From Buchnera aphidicola (Panaphis juglandis) (GTDB taxonomy: Bacteria; Pseudomonadota; Gammaproteobacteria; Enterobacterales; Enterobacteriaceae): a stretch of DNA of 64,000 nucleotides. The notes beneath the pieces are model-generated. The model worked only from the letters and a program-made list of their open reading frames with translations, had not been told where the DNA came from and did no database searches. Shown one piece after another: positions 30,329 through 41,229 of the stretch; positions within the stretch are counted from its first letter, which is position 1, and each line of letters opens with the position of its first letter. The stretch covers positions 186,001 to 250,000 of the forward strand of contig NZ_OZ060378.1 of NCBI RefSeq assembly GCF_964059065.1. Reading direction: 5' to 3'. A program made the translations under genes and the position numbers.

Positions 30329-31509
30329 ATTTTATCCTGTTTCAGATATTGTTGAACTGTTAATATATCTTTATCACCTCGACCAGATAAATTTACAATA
30401 ATGGTTTGTTTTTTATCAGGTTTTTTTTGAATAATTTTTAATGCGAATGCTATAGCATGAGAAGTTTCTAGTGCTGGAATAATACCTTCATATTTACATA
30501 GTTTTTGAAACGCATCTACAGCTTCTTTATCAGTAATAGAATGATATTCTACTCTTTTAATAGAATTCAACCATGCATGTTCTGGTCCAACAGAGGGAAA
30601 ATCTAATCCTGCAGAAATAGAATGTGAATTTTGGATTTGTCCATCTTGATTTTGTAATAATAATGATTTCATTCCAAAGTAAATCCCAGGTGTTCCATAT
30701 TTTATAGGAGCTCCATGTTGTCCTTCTTTTTTTCCAATTCCACCTGGCTCAACACCAATCAATTTTACATTTGTTTTAATAAAATCATGAAATATTCCAA
30801 TAGCATTTGATCCACCTCCAATGCATGCAATAATAATGTCTGGTAGTTTTTTTTCAACATTTAAAATTTGAATTTTTGTTTCTATACCGATAATTTTTTG
30901 AAATTCTCTTACCATAGTAGGATAAGGATGAGGTCCTGCTACTGTTCCTATCATATAATGGCTATTTTTATAATTTTTTGACCAATCTCGTATAGCTTCA
31001 TTGCATGCATCTTTTAACGTTCCAGATCCAGATTGTACTGGTATAATTTTTGCTCCCATAAATTTCATCCTTAAAACATTTAATTTTTGTCTTTTGATAT
31101 CTTTAACTCCCATATAAATTCTACATTTTAAATTCAATAATGAACATGCAAATGCTGTTGCAACCCCATGTTGTCCTGCTCCTGTTTCTGCTAATACTTC
31201 TTTTTTTTTCATTTTTTTTACTAATAACGCTTGTGCAAGAACTTGATTAGTTTTATGTGCCCCTCCATGTAATAAATCTTCTCTTTTTAAATATAATTTT
31301 GTTTGGGTTCCGCGAGTAATATTTTTACATAGTGTGAGGGGGGTTGGTCTACCTGCATAGTTTTTCAATAATTGTGATAGTTTTTTTTTAAATTTTTTAT
31401 CTTTTTGAGATTCATAAAAATTTTCTTCTAATTCTTTTAGCGCTGGTACTAATATTTGTGGAACATACATACCGCCAAATTTACCAAAATATGAATTTAA
31501 AATACTCAT
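30325..31509 (-). CDS. trpB: Tryptophan synthase beta chain
   Basis: Condenses indole with serine using pyridoxal phosphate. 394 residues against 397 in E. coli. The cofactor lysine is K86 in GGAHKTNQ; the catalytic glutamate is in [10 protein letters not shown], and GGGSNAIG binds the cofactor phosphate. It overlaps trpA by 4 bases and follows trpC(F) by 53 bases. Confidence 0.97.
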   Translation of the reverse strand: MSILNSYFGKFGGMYVPQILVPALKELEENFYESQKDKKFKKKLSQLLKNYAGRPTPLTLCKNITRGTQTKLYLKREDLLHGGAHKTNQVLAQALLVKKMKKKEVLAETGAGQHGVATAFACSLLNLKCRIYMGVKDIKRQKLNVLRMKFMGAKIIPVQSGSGTLKDACNEAIRDWSKNYKNSHYMIGTVAGPHPYPTMVREFQKIIGIETKIQILNVEKKLPDIIIACIGGGSNAIGIFHDFIKTNVKLIGVEPGGIGKKEGQHGAPIKYGTPGIYFGMKSLLLQNQDGQIQNSHSISAGLDFPSVGPEHAWLNSIKRVEYHSITDKEAVDAFQKLCKYEGIIPALETSHAIAFALKIIQKKPDKKQTIIVNLSGRGDKDILTVQQYLKQDKI

Positions 31510-31562
31510 AAAAATCCTTATTGTTGATATATTTAATAATATTATAAAAATAAAATACTATT

Positions 31563-32930
31563 TTATATCGTTCTTAACATTGTAAATAGAGTTTTTAATT
31601 TTTTATGATCTTTTATTCCAGGAGATATTTCAAATTGTGAATTAAAATCTAAGCCAAAAGATTGAAAACTAGATGCTTTTTTACAATTTAATAAAGATAA
31701 TCCTCCAGATAAAAATACGTTTTCTAGATTATATCTTTTTATATGTTTCCAATCGAAAGTAGTTCCAGATCCTCCTTTTAAATTATCAAAAACGTAGTAT
31801 TTAATATGTTTTAGATCTAATTGAATAATATTATTTTCTATGAATAATGCTTTCCATAGTTGAATATTTTCAGGTATTTTATTTTTTAGTGTTTTTATGT
31901 ATTCTTGATTTTCATTACCGTGTAACTGTATAGCATGAAGATTTAATTTATTAATAATAAATATGATGTTTTTAATTTTTTCATTTTGAAACACTCCAAC
32001 GTATTTTAGATTAGATTGATTAATGATACTTAAAGCATTTTCTAATACAATAAATCTCGGTGATTTTTTAACAAAAATTAATCCACCATGTGTTGCTCCA
32101 ATTTTTTCAGATATCAACGCATCATTAGGATTTGTTAAACCACATATTTTATTATTTCCAAATATAATGCTATTAATTTTATGACTAATATTTTTTGATT
32201 GCATAATGGAAGAACCAATTAAAAACCCATGTACAATATGTTTTAGTTTTTTTATTTGTATATTATTTTTAATACCAGATTCACAAATAATAATTTTATT
32301 TTTTGGTATTAAAGGTGCTAGGAAATTGGTATTTTTAATATTTATAGATAAATTTTTTAAATTTCTATTATTGATACCAATGACTTTTGAATCAAGCGCG
32401 ATAGCTCTTTTTAGTTCTTTTGTATTGTTGATTTCTGTTATGATACCCATATTCATACTATGTGCTATTTTTGAAAAAAAAATATATTGATAATCTTTTA
32501 AAATGGATAACATTAATAAAATTGCATCAGCACCATAGTAACGAGCTAAATAAATTTGGTATTCATCAATGATAAAATCTTTGCATAATAATGGTTGATG
32601 TACCAATTTATTCATTTGAGATAAGTATTCCATTTTTCCATGAAAATATTTTTCATCCGTTAATACCGAAATTACTGATGCATGTTTTTTATAACATTTT
32701 GAAATTTCAATAAGATTGAATTTTTTATTAATTATTCCGTGTGATGGTGATGCTGCTTTTGCTTCTAAAATAAAAAATGGTTGTTTTAGTGTTAATGTGT
32801 GATAAAATTTTCGTACAGATGATTTTATTGTTTTCTTTATTTCTGAAATTGGTTGTATTTTTTTTCTTTTTTCTAACCAATTTTTCTTATCGTATAAAAT
32901 ATTTTGTAAAACGTTGTATTTCATAATCAT
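31563..32930 (-). CDS. trpC: Bifunctional indole-glycerol-phosphate synthase / PRA isomerase
   Basis: Fused TrpC-TrpF enzyme, two steps of tryptophan synthesis. 455 residues against 453 in E. coli. The N-terminal synthase barrel shows FILEAKAASPSHG, SVLTDEKYFHG and PLLCKDFIID; the C-terminal isomerase barrel starts at about residue 255 with KICGLTNPNDA and has AIQLHGNE and LSGGLSLLNC. The start ATG overlaps the trpD stop in an ATGA. Confidence 0.97.
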   Translation of the reverse strand: MIMKYNVLQNILYDKKNWLEKRKKIQPISEIKKTIKSSVRKFYHTLTLKQPFFILEAKAASPSHGIINKKFNLIEISKCYKKHASVISVLTDEKYFHGKMEYLSQMNKLVHQPLLCKDFIIDEYQIYLARYYGADAILLMLSILKDYQYIFFSKIAHSMNMGIITEINNTKELKRAIALDSKVIGINNRNLKNLSINIKNTNFLAPLIPKNKIIICESGIKNNIQIKKLKHIVHGFLIGSSIMQSKNISHKINSIIFGNNKICGLTNPNDALISEKIGATHGGLIFVKKSPRFIVLENALSIINQSNLKYVGVFQNEKIKNIIFIINKLNLHAIQLHGNENQEYIKTLKNKIPENIQLWKALFIENNIIQLDLKHIKYYVFDNLKGGSGTTFDWKHIKRYNLENVFLSGGLSLLNCKKASSFQSFGLDFNSQFEISPGIKDHKKLKTLFTMLRTI

Positions 32931-33922
32931 ACTCTTTGAATTTTTTTGATATGTTTTTCGATTATTCCGTTATTGAGTTCTTGAAAAGCAATTTTCGTAT
33001 TTTTTTGAAGATCATCATAACCAAAAACATTTAATAAAACTGCTGTATTTATAGATATTAAATATCGGTATTTTATATCACCAATACCTTTACAAATATC
33101 ATTAAAGATTTTACAGTTTTTTTTGATATTATTATTTTTTAAATAATAATTTGATATTTTATTAATTCCAAAATCTTCTGGGTATAATCTGTATGAACTA
33201 ATTTCATCATAATTGATTTCTATAACATTGGTATAGTGATGCAATGTTACTTCGTCAATATCATCGCTATTAATGATCATTACTTTTTCATAATTTAATT
33301 GACGAACGATATGTGAAATTGGTTTCATTAGATTTTTAGAATAAACACCAATCACTGCAAGATCTGGGTGTGATGGATTAAGTAATGGTCCTAATATATT
33401 AAAGATAGTTCTTGTATTAAGTTGTTTTCTAATTTTTGATACATTTTGGAAACCAGAATGATAATTAGGGGCATATATAAAACAAACATTATTGTTATCT
33501 AGTTGATTTTTTATTTTTTTATAAGATTTATGAATTTTAATATTATTTATTTTTAATATATCTGATGATCCTAATGAACTGGATACGCCTTTATTACAAT
33601 GTTTAATAATTTTTAAACCTAATGATGAACCTAATAAAGCACTTAATGTAGAAATATTAATAGTATTTATATCATCACCACCAGTTCCAACAATATCTGC
33701 AAATTGATATTTTGGTTTTTTAAAAAATACCATATTTTTATTAAATGCTTTAACTGCACCAATTATTTCATTAATGGAAATTGATCTCATTTTTATTGAA
33801 ACAAGAGCAGCAGAAATTTCAATAGACGATATTTTTTTATGAATAATGTTTTGAAATAAATTATAACTTTCTATTTCATTTAGTTGTTTTAATGAATACA
33901 GTTTTTTAAAAATTTTTTTCAT
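32927..33922 (-). CDS. trpD: Anthranilate phosphoribosyltransferase
   Basis: Joins anthranilate to PRPP. 331 residues, so it is the stand-alone transferase, without the glutaminase domain fused to it in E. coli TrpGD. IVGTGGDDINTINIST (residues 78-93) is the PRPP loop, and KHCNKGVSSSLGSSD the second signature. First gene of trpDCBA. trpE and trpG are not upstream; in many Buchnera they are plasmid-borne, which would fit. Confidence 0.97.
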   Translation of the reverse strand: MKKIFKKLYSLKQLNEIESYNLFQNIIHKKISSIEISAALVSIKMRSISINEIIGAVKAFNKNMVFFKKPKYQFADIVGTGGDDINTINISTLSALLGSSLGLKIIKHCNKGVSSSLGSSDILKINNIKIHKSYKKIKNQLDNNNVCFIYAPNYHSGFQNVSKIRKQLNTRTIFNILGPLLNPSHPDLAVIGVYSKNLMKPISHIVRQLNYEKVMIINSDDIDEVTLHHYTNVIEINYDEISSYRLYPEDFGINKISNYYLKNNNIKKNCKIFNDICKGIGDIKYRYLISINTAVLLNVFGYDDLQKNTKIAFQELNNGIIEKHIKKIQRV

Positions 33923-34246
33923 GATATCATTGAATTATAATACAAAGGTAATATTAATGATATTATATACTATTTTGAATAATTTATTATAAATTAATTC
34001 ATAATAAAATATAACATATTTTTAAATTTCTGTTGTAACTATAATTATTTCATATATTTAATTTATAAAATAAAAATAATAGTATCATCATAAATTCTAA
34101 TTGATATCATATTTTTACTTTTAATGATATTTGTATCAAAATTAAATGATTATAATAATGATTTTATACATTATAAAATACTTAAATGCATTTCTTTTTT
34201 TATGATACATTATTTTTAATATATAAAAATAAATAATAAATTGATT
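33923..34246. promoter_or_regulatory. Divergent spacer between trpD and rlmN
   Basis: 324 bases of A/T-rich DNA that must carry promoters for trpDCBA (leftward) and rlmN (rightward). I see no Trp-rich leader peptide, attenuator hairpin or TrpR-type operator, and no promoter pair that stands out from the background. Confidence 0.4.
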
Positions 34247-35344
34247 ATGGATAATATAGTAAAAAAAAATTTTTTTTTAAATAAGTTTAATTTATTAAAT
34301 TTTGATCGTAAAAAAATGAATGATTTCTTTAGTTCTATTAATGAAAAATCATTTCGAGTAGATCAAATTATGATATGGATGTATCAAAAATTTTGTCATG
34401 ATTTTGATAAAATGACTAATTTCTCTTATAAATTAAGAAATAAACTAAAAAAAATTAGTGTGATACAAATACCAAAATTTGTTAATGAAGTAATTTCTGA
34501 AGATCATACGATTAAATGGATAATAAATTCTGAAAATGGAATTTTTGAAACAGTATATATACCTGAAAAAAAAAGAGGGACATTGTGCTTATCATCGCAA
34601 ATAGGTTGCATTTTAAATTGTCAATTTTGTTCTACTGGTATGCAGGGATTTCATAGAAATTTGTTAGTTTCAGAAATAATTGGTCAGATTTTAATGGCTT
34701 ATAAATGCATTAATTATAAAAATCAATTAATGTATCACCCCATTACTAATATAGTAATGATGGGTATGGGGGAACCATTATTAAATTTTAAAAATCTTAT
34801 TTGTTCATTAAATATTATTTTTGATAAAAATGGATTAAATTTTTCAAAAAAAAAAGTTGTCGTATCAACATCAGGTATTGTCCCAGCTTTAGACAAATTA
34901 TCCAAAATTATGGATGTAAAGTTGGCAATTTCATTACATGCATCTAATGATATTTTAAGAAATAAGTTAATGCCAGTAAATTATAAATATAGTATTAAAT
35001 CTTTATTATCTTCAATAAAACGTTTTTTAAAAATATCCAAATTAAATAAAAATGGAATTACTATAGAATATGTAATGTTAAAAAATATCAATGATACTTT
35101 ACTTCATGCAAAAGAATTATCGATACTTTTAAAAAATATACCTAGCAAAATTAATTTGATTCCATGGAATTATTTTCCAAATTCAAATTTTTCATGTAGT
35201 TTATTTTCTCAAATAAATGATTTTTTTTGTTTTATGGTTAAAAAAGGTTTCACTGTAACTATTCGTAAAAAGAGAGGACATGATATTCAGGCAGCATGCG
35301 GTCAATTATCAACTATTAGTATTGATTCTATACAATCAGTTTAA
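34247..35344 (+). CDS. rlmN: 23S rRNA / tRNA adenine-C2 methyltransferase RlmN
   Basis: Radical SAM enzyme that methylates A2503 of 23S rRNA and A37 of some tRNAs. The ATG at 34247 gives 365 residues. The iron-sulphur ligands are C121, C125 and C128 (GCILNCQFC). MMGMGEPLLN binds SAM, and the second catalytic cysteine is in AACGQLS near the C-terminus. In E. coli the cluster is rlmN-pilF-rodZ-ispG-hisS; here hisS follows directly after 58 bases. Confidence 0.96.
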   Translation: MDNIVKKNFFLNKFNLLNFDRKKMNDFFSSINEKSFRVDQIMIWMYQKFCHDFDKMTNFSYKLRNKLKKISVIQIPKFVNEVISEDHTIKWIINSENGIFETVYIPEKKRGTLCLSSQIGCILNCQFCSTGMQGFHRNLLVSEIIGQILMAYKCINYKNQLMYHPITNIVMMGMGEPLLNFKNLICSLNIIFDKNGLNFSKKKVVVSTSGIVPALDKLSKIMDVKLAISLHASNDILRNKLMPVNYKYSIKSLLSSIKRFLKISKLNKNGITIEYVMLKNINDTLLHAKELSILLKNIPSKINLIPWNYFPNSNFSCSLFSQINDFFCFMVKKGFTVTIRKKRGHDIQAACGQLSTISIDSIQSV

Positions 35345-35402
35345 TATAATTTTTTTAAATATAGACGTTTTAAAAAAAATTATATTGTAATAGGAAAATT
35401 TA

Positions 35403-36677
35403 GTGAACAATTTTATTAAATCTATAAAAGGTATGCATGATTGTTTACCACAAGAAGTTTTACTGTGGAATAAAATAGAAAATTTATTCAAAAAAATACT
35501 TTTTAATTATGGTTATTCAGAAATTAGGTTACCAATTTTAGAGAAAACTGATTTGTTTAAAAGAACTATTGGAAATAATACTGATATCATTGGTAAAGAA
35601 ATGTATTCTTTTAATGATAAAAATGGAATAAGTTTCACATTACGACCAGAAGCAACAACAAGTTGTGTTCGATCAGTGATTCAAAATCATTTATTACATA
35701 ATAAAAAACAAAAATTATGGTATTATGGACCTATGTTTAGGTATGAGCGACCTCAAAAAGGAAGATATCGTCAATTTTATCAATTTGGAATTGAAACCTT
35801 TGGATTTTCAGAATTAGATATAGAGTTAGAATTAATAATGTTAATTAATAGATTTTTAAAAAAACTGGGAATTTTACAATATTTAACTTTGGAAATTAAT
35901 TCAATTGGATCTATTTTAAATAGAAAAAAATATCAAATGGTGTTAAATGATTTTTTAAAAAAACACCAATCTGTATTAGATGAAAATTCTTTACATAAAT
36001 TAGAAAAAAATTCATTAAGAATTTTAGATAGTAAGAATGATAATATTCAGAAACTATTACTACAAGCACCTAAGTTAATGGATTTCGTTGATAAAAAAAA
36101 TAAAAATAAATTTCAAGAATTATGTAATCATATGACTGATTTAAATATTTCATACAATATTAATTATCGATTAGTACGTGGATTAGATTATTACAATGAC
36201 ATTGTTTTTGAATGGAAAACAAAATATTTGGGATCAAAAAATACTATATGTGCTGGTGGTAGATATGATAATTTAGTGAATTTATTAGGTGGTCCAAAAA
36301 CTCCAGCTATTGGTTTAGCAATGGGAATGGAACGTTTATTGTTATTATTAAATTCATGTCTCATTACATCAAAAAAAAAAAAAGAATCAGATATTTATAT
36401 ATTTTTTTCATCATTCCTTATTAAAAATTATGTATATCATTTTACAGAAAATTTAAGAAATATAGCATCAAAATTAAAAATATTAGTTGAATTTCAACCT
36501 ATGAATTTTAGTAAAATCTTAAAAAATTTGAAAAAATATTCTACTAAAATCATATTGTTTATTGATGAAAAACAATTACAATATGGTATAATTAAAATTC
36601 ATCATATTAAAAAAAAAACTTTTCAAGAAATTCATATAGATAATATTTTTAATAAAATTAATGAAATTTTTTATTAG
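35403..36677 (+). CDS. hisS: Histidyl-tRNA synthetase
   Basis: Charges tRNA-His. 424 residues, the E. coli length. It starts at GTG 35403 with AGGA 7 bases before. Motif 1 region SIKGMHDCLP, TLRPEAT, motif 2 FRYERPQKGRYRQF, and the family-specific LVRGLDYYN. The C-terminal anticodon domain is present but strongly diverged. Confidence 0.96.
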   Translation: MNNFIKSIKGMHDCLPQEVLLWNKIENLFKKILFNYGYSEIRLPILEKTDLFKRTIGNNTDIIGKEMYSFNDKNGISFTLRPEATTSCVRSVIQNHLLHNKKQKLWYYGPMFRYERPQKGRYRQFYQFGIETFGFSELDIELELIMLINRFLKKLGILQYLTLEINSIGSILNRKKYQMVLNDFLKKHQSVLDENSLHKLEKNSLRILDSKNDNIQKLLLQAPKLMDFVDKKNKNKFQELCNHMTDLNISYNINYRLVRGLDYYNDIVFEWKTKYLGSKNTICAGGRYDNLVNLLGGPKTPAIGLAMGMERLLLLLNSCLITSKKKKESDIYIFFSSFLIKNYVYHFTENLRNIASKLKILVEFQPMNFSKILKNLKKYSTKIILFIDEKQLQYGIIKIHHIKKKTFQEIHIDNIFNKINEIFY

Positions 36678-36771
36678 AGTAATAATTTTTTTATTTATAT
36701 AAATTATTATCGATGAGTATTATTTTAATAAATTTTAAATTTTATAATATTATATTTTGGAGTTCAGTATT

Positions 36772-38022
36772 GTGTCATATAAAATATTTAATAAAATATC
36801 TGATATTAAAACATTAAATTATATAAAACAAGAATCAATTAGACAAGAAAAATATATTTCATTAATTGCTTCAGAAAATTACGCTAGTATTTCAGTAATG
36901 CAAGCACAAGGTTCACAATTAACGAATAAATATGCAGAGGGTTATTCAAGTAAAAGATACTACGGTGGTTGTAGTGTTGTGGATAATATTGAAGAATTAG
37001 CTATTGATCGCGCAAAAATACTATTTAATGCAGATTATGCAAATGTTCAGTCTCATTCTGGTTCACAAGCAAATTTTTCTGTATATTTAGCACTATTAAA
37101 TCCTGGGGATAAAATTTTAGGTATGAGTTTATCACATGGAGGCCATTTGACACATGGTGCTCCAGTAAATTTTTCTGGTAAGATATATCAATCTATTTCA
37201 TATGGTTTAGATAAAAAAGGTGATATTGATTATAATGATTTAGAGCGTATTGCAAAAAAAAATAAACCAAAAATGATTATTGGAGGATTTTCTTCTTTTT
37301 CAAAAATAATTAATTGGAAAATAATGAAAGAAATTGCAGATAGTGTTAATGCTTATTTGTTAGCTGATATTTCTCATGTATCTGGTTTAATTGTAACAGG
37401 TTTATATCCAAGTCCAATAGAATATGCTGACGTAGTAACAACTACCACACATAAAACTTTAGCAGGACCAAGAGGTGGTTTAATTCTTTCAAAAAATAAA
37501 AGTAAAGAGTTTTATAAAAAACTAGATTCTTCAGTATTTCCAGGTAGTCAGGGTGGTCCACTTATGCATGTTATTGCTGCCAAAGCAATTGCATTTAAAG
37601 AAGCTTTGCATCCAGAATTTAAAAATTACCAAAATCAAATTTTAAAAAATTCTAAAGCTATGGTAGAAGTATTTTTAAAAAATGATTTTAACATTATTTC
37701 TAATGGAACAGAAAATCATTTATTTTTAATAAATTTAATTAATAAAAATACTACAGGTAAAGCAATAGAGGATGCATTAAGTTTGTGCAATATTATTGTT
37801 AATAAAAATAGCATTCCAAATGATGTACATAATCCTTTTACTACTTCTGGTATTCGTATTGGAACACCTGCAATCACGCGTCGTGGTTTTCAGGAAAAAG
37901 AATCAAAAATGTTATCTGAGTGGATGATAGAGATTATTAATGATTATAAAAATTCTAAAAAAATATTAAATATTAAGAAAAATGTTTTAGATTTATGCAA
38001 AAAATACCCTATATATAAATAA
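36772..38022 (+). CDS. glyA: Serine hydroxymethyltransferase
   Basis: Interconverts serine and glycine and supplies one-carbon units. I take the GTG at 36772 (416 residues, E. coli 417): GGAG at 36759-36762 lies 9 bases upstream, and the longer frame from the TTG at 36757 would overlap it. The pyridoxal phosphate lysine is K229 in [23 protein letters not shown] and SHGGHLTHG are intact. Confidence 0.96.
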   Translation: MSYKIFNKISDIKTLNYIKQESIRQEKYISLIASENYASISVMQAQGSQLTNKYAEGYSSKRYYGGCSVVDNIEELAIDRAKILFNADYANVQSHSGSQANFSVYLALLNPGDKILGMSLSHGGHLTHGAPVNFSGKIYQSISYGLDKKGDIDYNDLERIAKKNKPKMIIGGFSSFSKIINWKIMKEIADSVNAYLLADISHVSGLIVTGLYPSPIEYADVVTTTTHKTLAGPRGGLILSKNKSKEFYKKLDSSVFPGSQGGPLMHVIAAKAIAFKEALHPEFKNYQNQILKNSKAMVEVFLKNDFNIISNGTENHLFLINLINKNTTGKAIEDALSLCNIIVNKNSIPNDVHNPFTTSGIRIGTPAITRRGFQEKESKMLSEWMIEIINDYKNSKKILNIKKNVLDLCKKYPIYK

Positions 38023-38027
38023 TATTT

Positions 38028-38062
38028 AAATATAGTTATGAATAAAACACATAACTATATTT
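38028..38062. terminator. Bidirectional terminator between glyA and bioD
   Basis: A perfect 13-base-pair stem (38028-38040 with 38050-38062) around a 9-base loop, with A/T-rich flanks on both sides, sits between the converging stops of glyA and bioD. Confidence 0.7.
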
Positions 38063-38081
38063 ATATTTTATAAATATTGTA

Positions 38082-38750
38082 TTATTTTGGTAAAATGATA
38101 TTAATATTTTCAACAGAAAAATTGTGTATATTATGAATGTGTGGAATAATACCTAAAAATGGAATATTCATGTATCTTTTGATGGTGTTAATATATTTTA
38201 AAGAATTTTTTGTATTTTTCATAAAATTAGCGTACCATCCAGAACATTTTAACCCGCATTGAATAATTGCTTTATAAGTTAAAATAGCATGATTAATACA
38301 TCCTAATTTTATTGCAACTACAATTATTACTGGTAGATTTTCTTTTTTTACCCAATCTGATAATTTAATTTTTTTATAAATTGGTGTATACCAACCTCCT
38401 ACACCCTCGATAATGATCCAGTTTGATAATTTTTCAATATATTGTAAATGATGAGATATTTTTTTTAAACTAATTTTTTGATCGTTATCAAAAAAAAAAT
38501 TTGGTGGAAAATTATTATTCACAAAAAATGGGTTGATTTTTTCATATGTTAATTGTACAGTGCTGTTTTTTTTTAAATATACTGCATCATAATTTTTAAA
38601 ATGCTTCATTTGTTTAATGCAACCAGATGCAATTGGTTTGTATCCTGCTGTATTGAATCCAATATTTGATGCTTTTTTTAATATAATACCGGATACTATT
38701 GTTTTTCCAACGTTAGTATCTGTTCCAGTTAAAAACCATTTTTTAATCAT
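38082..38750 (-). CDS. bioD: Dethiobiotin synthetase
   Basis: Closes the ureido ring of dethiobiotin with CO2 and ATP. 222 residues against 225 in E. coli. The P-loop is TGTDTNVGKT, AGYKPIASG follows, and IIEGVGGWYTP is the Mg-binding block. KLGCINHAILT is also family-specific. It follows bioB on the minus strand after 80 bases; bioF and bioC, which lie between them in E. coli, are missing. Confidence 0.95.
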   Translation of the reverse strand: MIKKWFLTGTDTNVGKTIVSGIILKKASNIGFNTAGYKPIASGCIKQMKHFKNYDAVYLKKNSTVQLTYEKINPFFVNNNFPPNFFFDNDQKISLKKISHHLQYIEKLSNWIIIEGVGGWYTPIYKKIKLSDWVKKENLPVIIVVAIKLGCINHAILTYKAIIQCGLKCSGWYANFMKNTKNSLKYINTIKRYMNIPFLGIIPHIHNIHNFSVENINIILPK

Positions 38751-38830
38751 ATTCTTTACTTGAGTATTTACTGAAAATTACGAGAATTTTTATTAAAATA
38801 ACTTTAATATTATCATTAATATATTATTTT

Positions 38831-39838
38831 TTATATGGCATTGTAATATTTTTTATTTTTATTAAAAATTTTTATATCTTTTTCGTCATGATTTATAACA
38901 TGTTTTTTTGGATATAAATCTAACATTTTAAATAATTCAATATCTTCTTTTTCTGTATTATTATTTTTTGTTAATAATTTACATCCATAAAAAATAGAAT
39001 TTGCTCCTGCCATAAAACACATAGCTTGCATATTTTTATTCATGGCTTCTCGACCTGCAGAGAGTCGTATGTAAGATTTAGGAATTACAATTCGAGTAAC
39101 AGCAATAGTTTTTATAAAATCAAAAGTATTAATTACATGATTATTTTCCATAGGGGTTCCTTTGATTTTCACTAACATATTAATTGGTATACTTTCAGGA
39201 GGTGGATTCAAATTAGCGAGTTGTGCTAATAATTCAGCTCGGTCAATGTTTTTTTCTCCTAATCCTAATATGCCACCTGAACAAACTTTTATTCCAGATT
39301 TTCTAATTATGTTTAATGTATCTAATCGATCTTGATATTTTCTAGTAGTAATGATTTTTTTATACATTTTTGGAGAAGTATCTAAATTGTGATTATAAAA
39401 ATCTAATCCGGCATCAGCTAATTGTATTGCTTGATTTTTATTAATTGAACCTAGTGTCATACAAGTTTCCATTCCCATATTTTTAATTTTTTTTATAATA
39501 TTTAATAAATATGGCATATCACGATCTTTTGGTTTTTTCCATGCAGCCCCCATGCAAAATCTGTTTGATCCTAAATTTTTTGCTTTTTCCGCTTCTTTTA
39601 AAACTTTTTCAGTATCTAATAGTTTTTCATTTTTTATATTTGTTTTATATCTAGAACTTTGAGCGCAATATTTACAATCTTCTGGACATAAACCTGTTTT
39701 AATAGAAAGTAATGTACTTATTTGAATTTCATGAGGATCAAAATGATTTCTATGAACAGTTTGTGCTTGATACATTAAATTTAAAAACGGTTGTTTAAAT
39801 AATTCATGAATTTTTTTTACTTCCCATTTTTTGTTCAT
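38831..39838 (-). CDS. bioB: Biotin synthase
   Basis: Radical SAM enzyme that inserts sulphur into dethiobiotin. 335 residues against 346 in E. coli. The 4Fe-4S ligands are C51, C55 and C58 (CPEDCKYC). [18 protein letters not shown] and GGILGLGE are family blocks, and [10 protein letters not shown] holds the arginine ligand of the 2Fe-2S cluster. Divergent from bioA with a 76-base gap. Confidence 0.96.
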   Translation of the reverse strand: MNKKWEVKKIHELFKQPFLNLMYQAQTVHRNHFDPHEIQISTLLSIKTGLCPEDCKYCAQSSRYKTNIKNEKLLDTEKVLKEAEKAKNLGSNRFCMGAAWKKPKDRDMPYLLNIIKKIKNMGMETCMTLGSINKNQAIQLADAGLDFYNHNLDTSPKMYKKIITTRKYQDRLDTLNIIRKSGIKVCSGGILGLGEKNIDRAELLAQLANLNPPPESIPINMLVKIKGTPMENNHVINTFDFIKTIAVTRIVIPKSYIRLSAGREAMNKNMQAMCFMAGANSIFYGCKLLTKNNNTEKEDIELFKMLDLYPKKHVINHDEKDIKIFNKNKKYYNAI

Positions 39839-39914
39839 GTCGTTTTCCGTAAAAATTATATTTTATAAATAAATATTTTATAATAAAAAAATCAATTTAT
39901 TACATATTTTCATT

Positions 39915-41201
39915 ATGAAAAAAAATGATTTAAAATTTGATTTACAACATATTTGGCATCCATATGATTCCATGAAAAAATCTGTTACTCGATATTTTGT
40001 CTCTTCTGCTCACGGAGTATATTTAAAATTAAATAACAATATAAAATTAATTGATGCAATGTCATCATGGTGGTCTGCTATTCATGGTTATAATTTTCAA
40101 CCCTTAAATAATGCAGCAATACAACAAATAAATAAAATGTCGCACGTGATGTTTGGAGGTTTAACTCATGCCCCTGCAATTAAATTATGTAAAGAATTAA
40201 TAAAAATATTACCTAAAAAATTAGAATGTATTTTTCTATGTGATTCTGGTTCTGTTTCCATTGAAGTAGCTATGAAAATGGCAATACAGTATTGTAATAC
40301 AATAAATCATACTAAAAAATATTTTTTAACCATTCGTCATGGGTATCATGGTGATAAATTTTCATCAATGTCTATTTGTGATCCTATTATTTCTATGCAC
40401 AGTTTATATAATACAGTGTTACCAAAAAACTTATTTGCTCAACAACCCGAATTATCTTTTACAGATTCTTGGAAAAATAATGATATTTCTTCTTTTATGA
40501 ATCTAATTATACAATATAAATCAAAAATTATTGCAGTAATTTTAGAACCAATTGTTCAAGGGATAGGTGGAATGAAATTTTACCATCCTGAATATTTAAA
40601 AAAAGTACGATTATTGTGTAATATGTACAATATTCCGTTAATTTTGGATGAAATTGCTACTGGTTTTGGTCGTACTGGAAAAATGTTTGCATTCGAACAT
40701 TCTAATATAGTTCCGGATATACTTTGTTTAGGTAAAGCATTAACTGGAGGAATGATGACTTTAGCTGCTACTGTTACAACAAAAAAAATTGCTGATGTTA
40801 TTAGTAATCATTATCCTTATAAATTTATGCATGGACCTACATTTATGGGTAATCCTTTAGCTTGTTCAGTTGCTAGTAAAAATATATCGATACTACGTAC
40901 ACAAAAATGGAAAATACAAGTACGTCGTATTGAAGAATTTTTTAAAAAAAAATTATTACCATTAATTAATCATCCACGTATTGTACAAATAAGAATTCTT
41001 GGTGCAATTGCAGTTATTGAATTCTATAGTTTCATTAATGTAACACTAATACAAAAATTTTTTGTTAATCATGGAGTATGGATTAGACCCTTTCAAAATA
41101 TTCTTTATTTAACTCCTCCATATATTATTAAAACGCATCATTTAAAAAAAATTATTACAACGATTAAATATGCAATACAAAATAACACTTTATTTTTATG
41201 A
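39915..41201 (+). CDS. bioA: Adenosylmethionine-8-amino-7-oxononanoate aminotransferase
   Basis: Makes 7,8-diaminopelargonate using SAM as amino donor. 428 residues against 429 in E. coli. IWHPYDSM opens the family's N-terminus; ILDEIATGFGRTGKMFAFEH and the cofactor lysine in LGKALTGGMM are intact. With bioB and bioD this covers the last three steps of biotin synthesis. The gap to bioB lacks the BirA operator dyad that lies there in E. coli. Confidence 0.96.
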   Translation: MKKNDLKFDLQHIWHPYDSMKKSVTRYFVSSAHGVYLKLNNNIKLIDAMSSWWSAIHGYNFQPLNNAAIQQINKMSHVMFGGLTHAPAIKLCKELIKILPKKLECIFLCDSGSVSIEVAMKMAIQYCNTINHTKKYFLTIRHGYHGDKFSSMSICDPIISMHSLYNTVLPKNLFAQQPELSFTDSWKNNDISSFMNLIIQYKSKIIAVILEPIVQGIGGMKFYHPEYLKKVRLLCNMYNIPLILDEIATGFGRTGKMFAFEHSNIVPDILCLGKALTGGMMTLAATVTTKKIADVISNHYPYKFMHGPTFMGNPLACSVASKNISILRTQKWKIQVRRIEEFFKKKLLPLINHPRIVQIRILGAIAVIEFYSFINVTLIQKFFVNHGVWIRPFQNILYLTPPYIIKTHHLKKIITTIKYAIQNNTLFL

Positions 41202-41229
41202 AATTATTTTAATATTTATTGTATATTAT

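Noticed and set aside
33923..34246. Possible trp leader or attenuator upstream of trpD
   Set aside because: No short frame with tandem Trp codons and no alternative hairpins were found.
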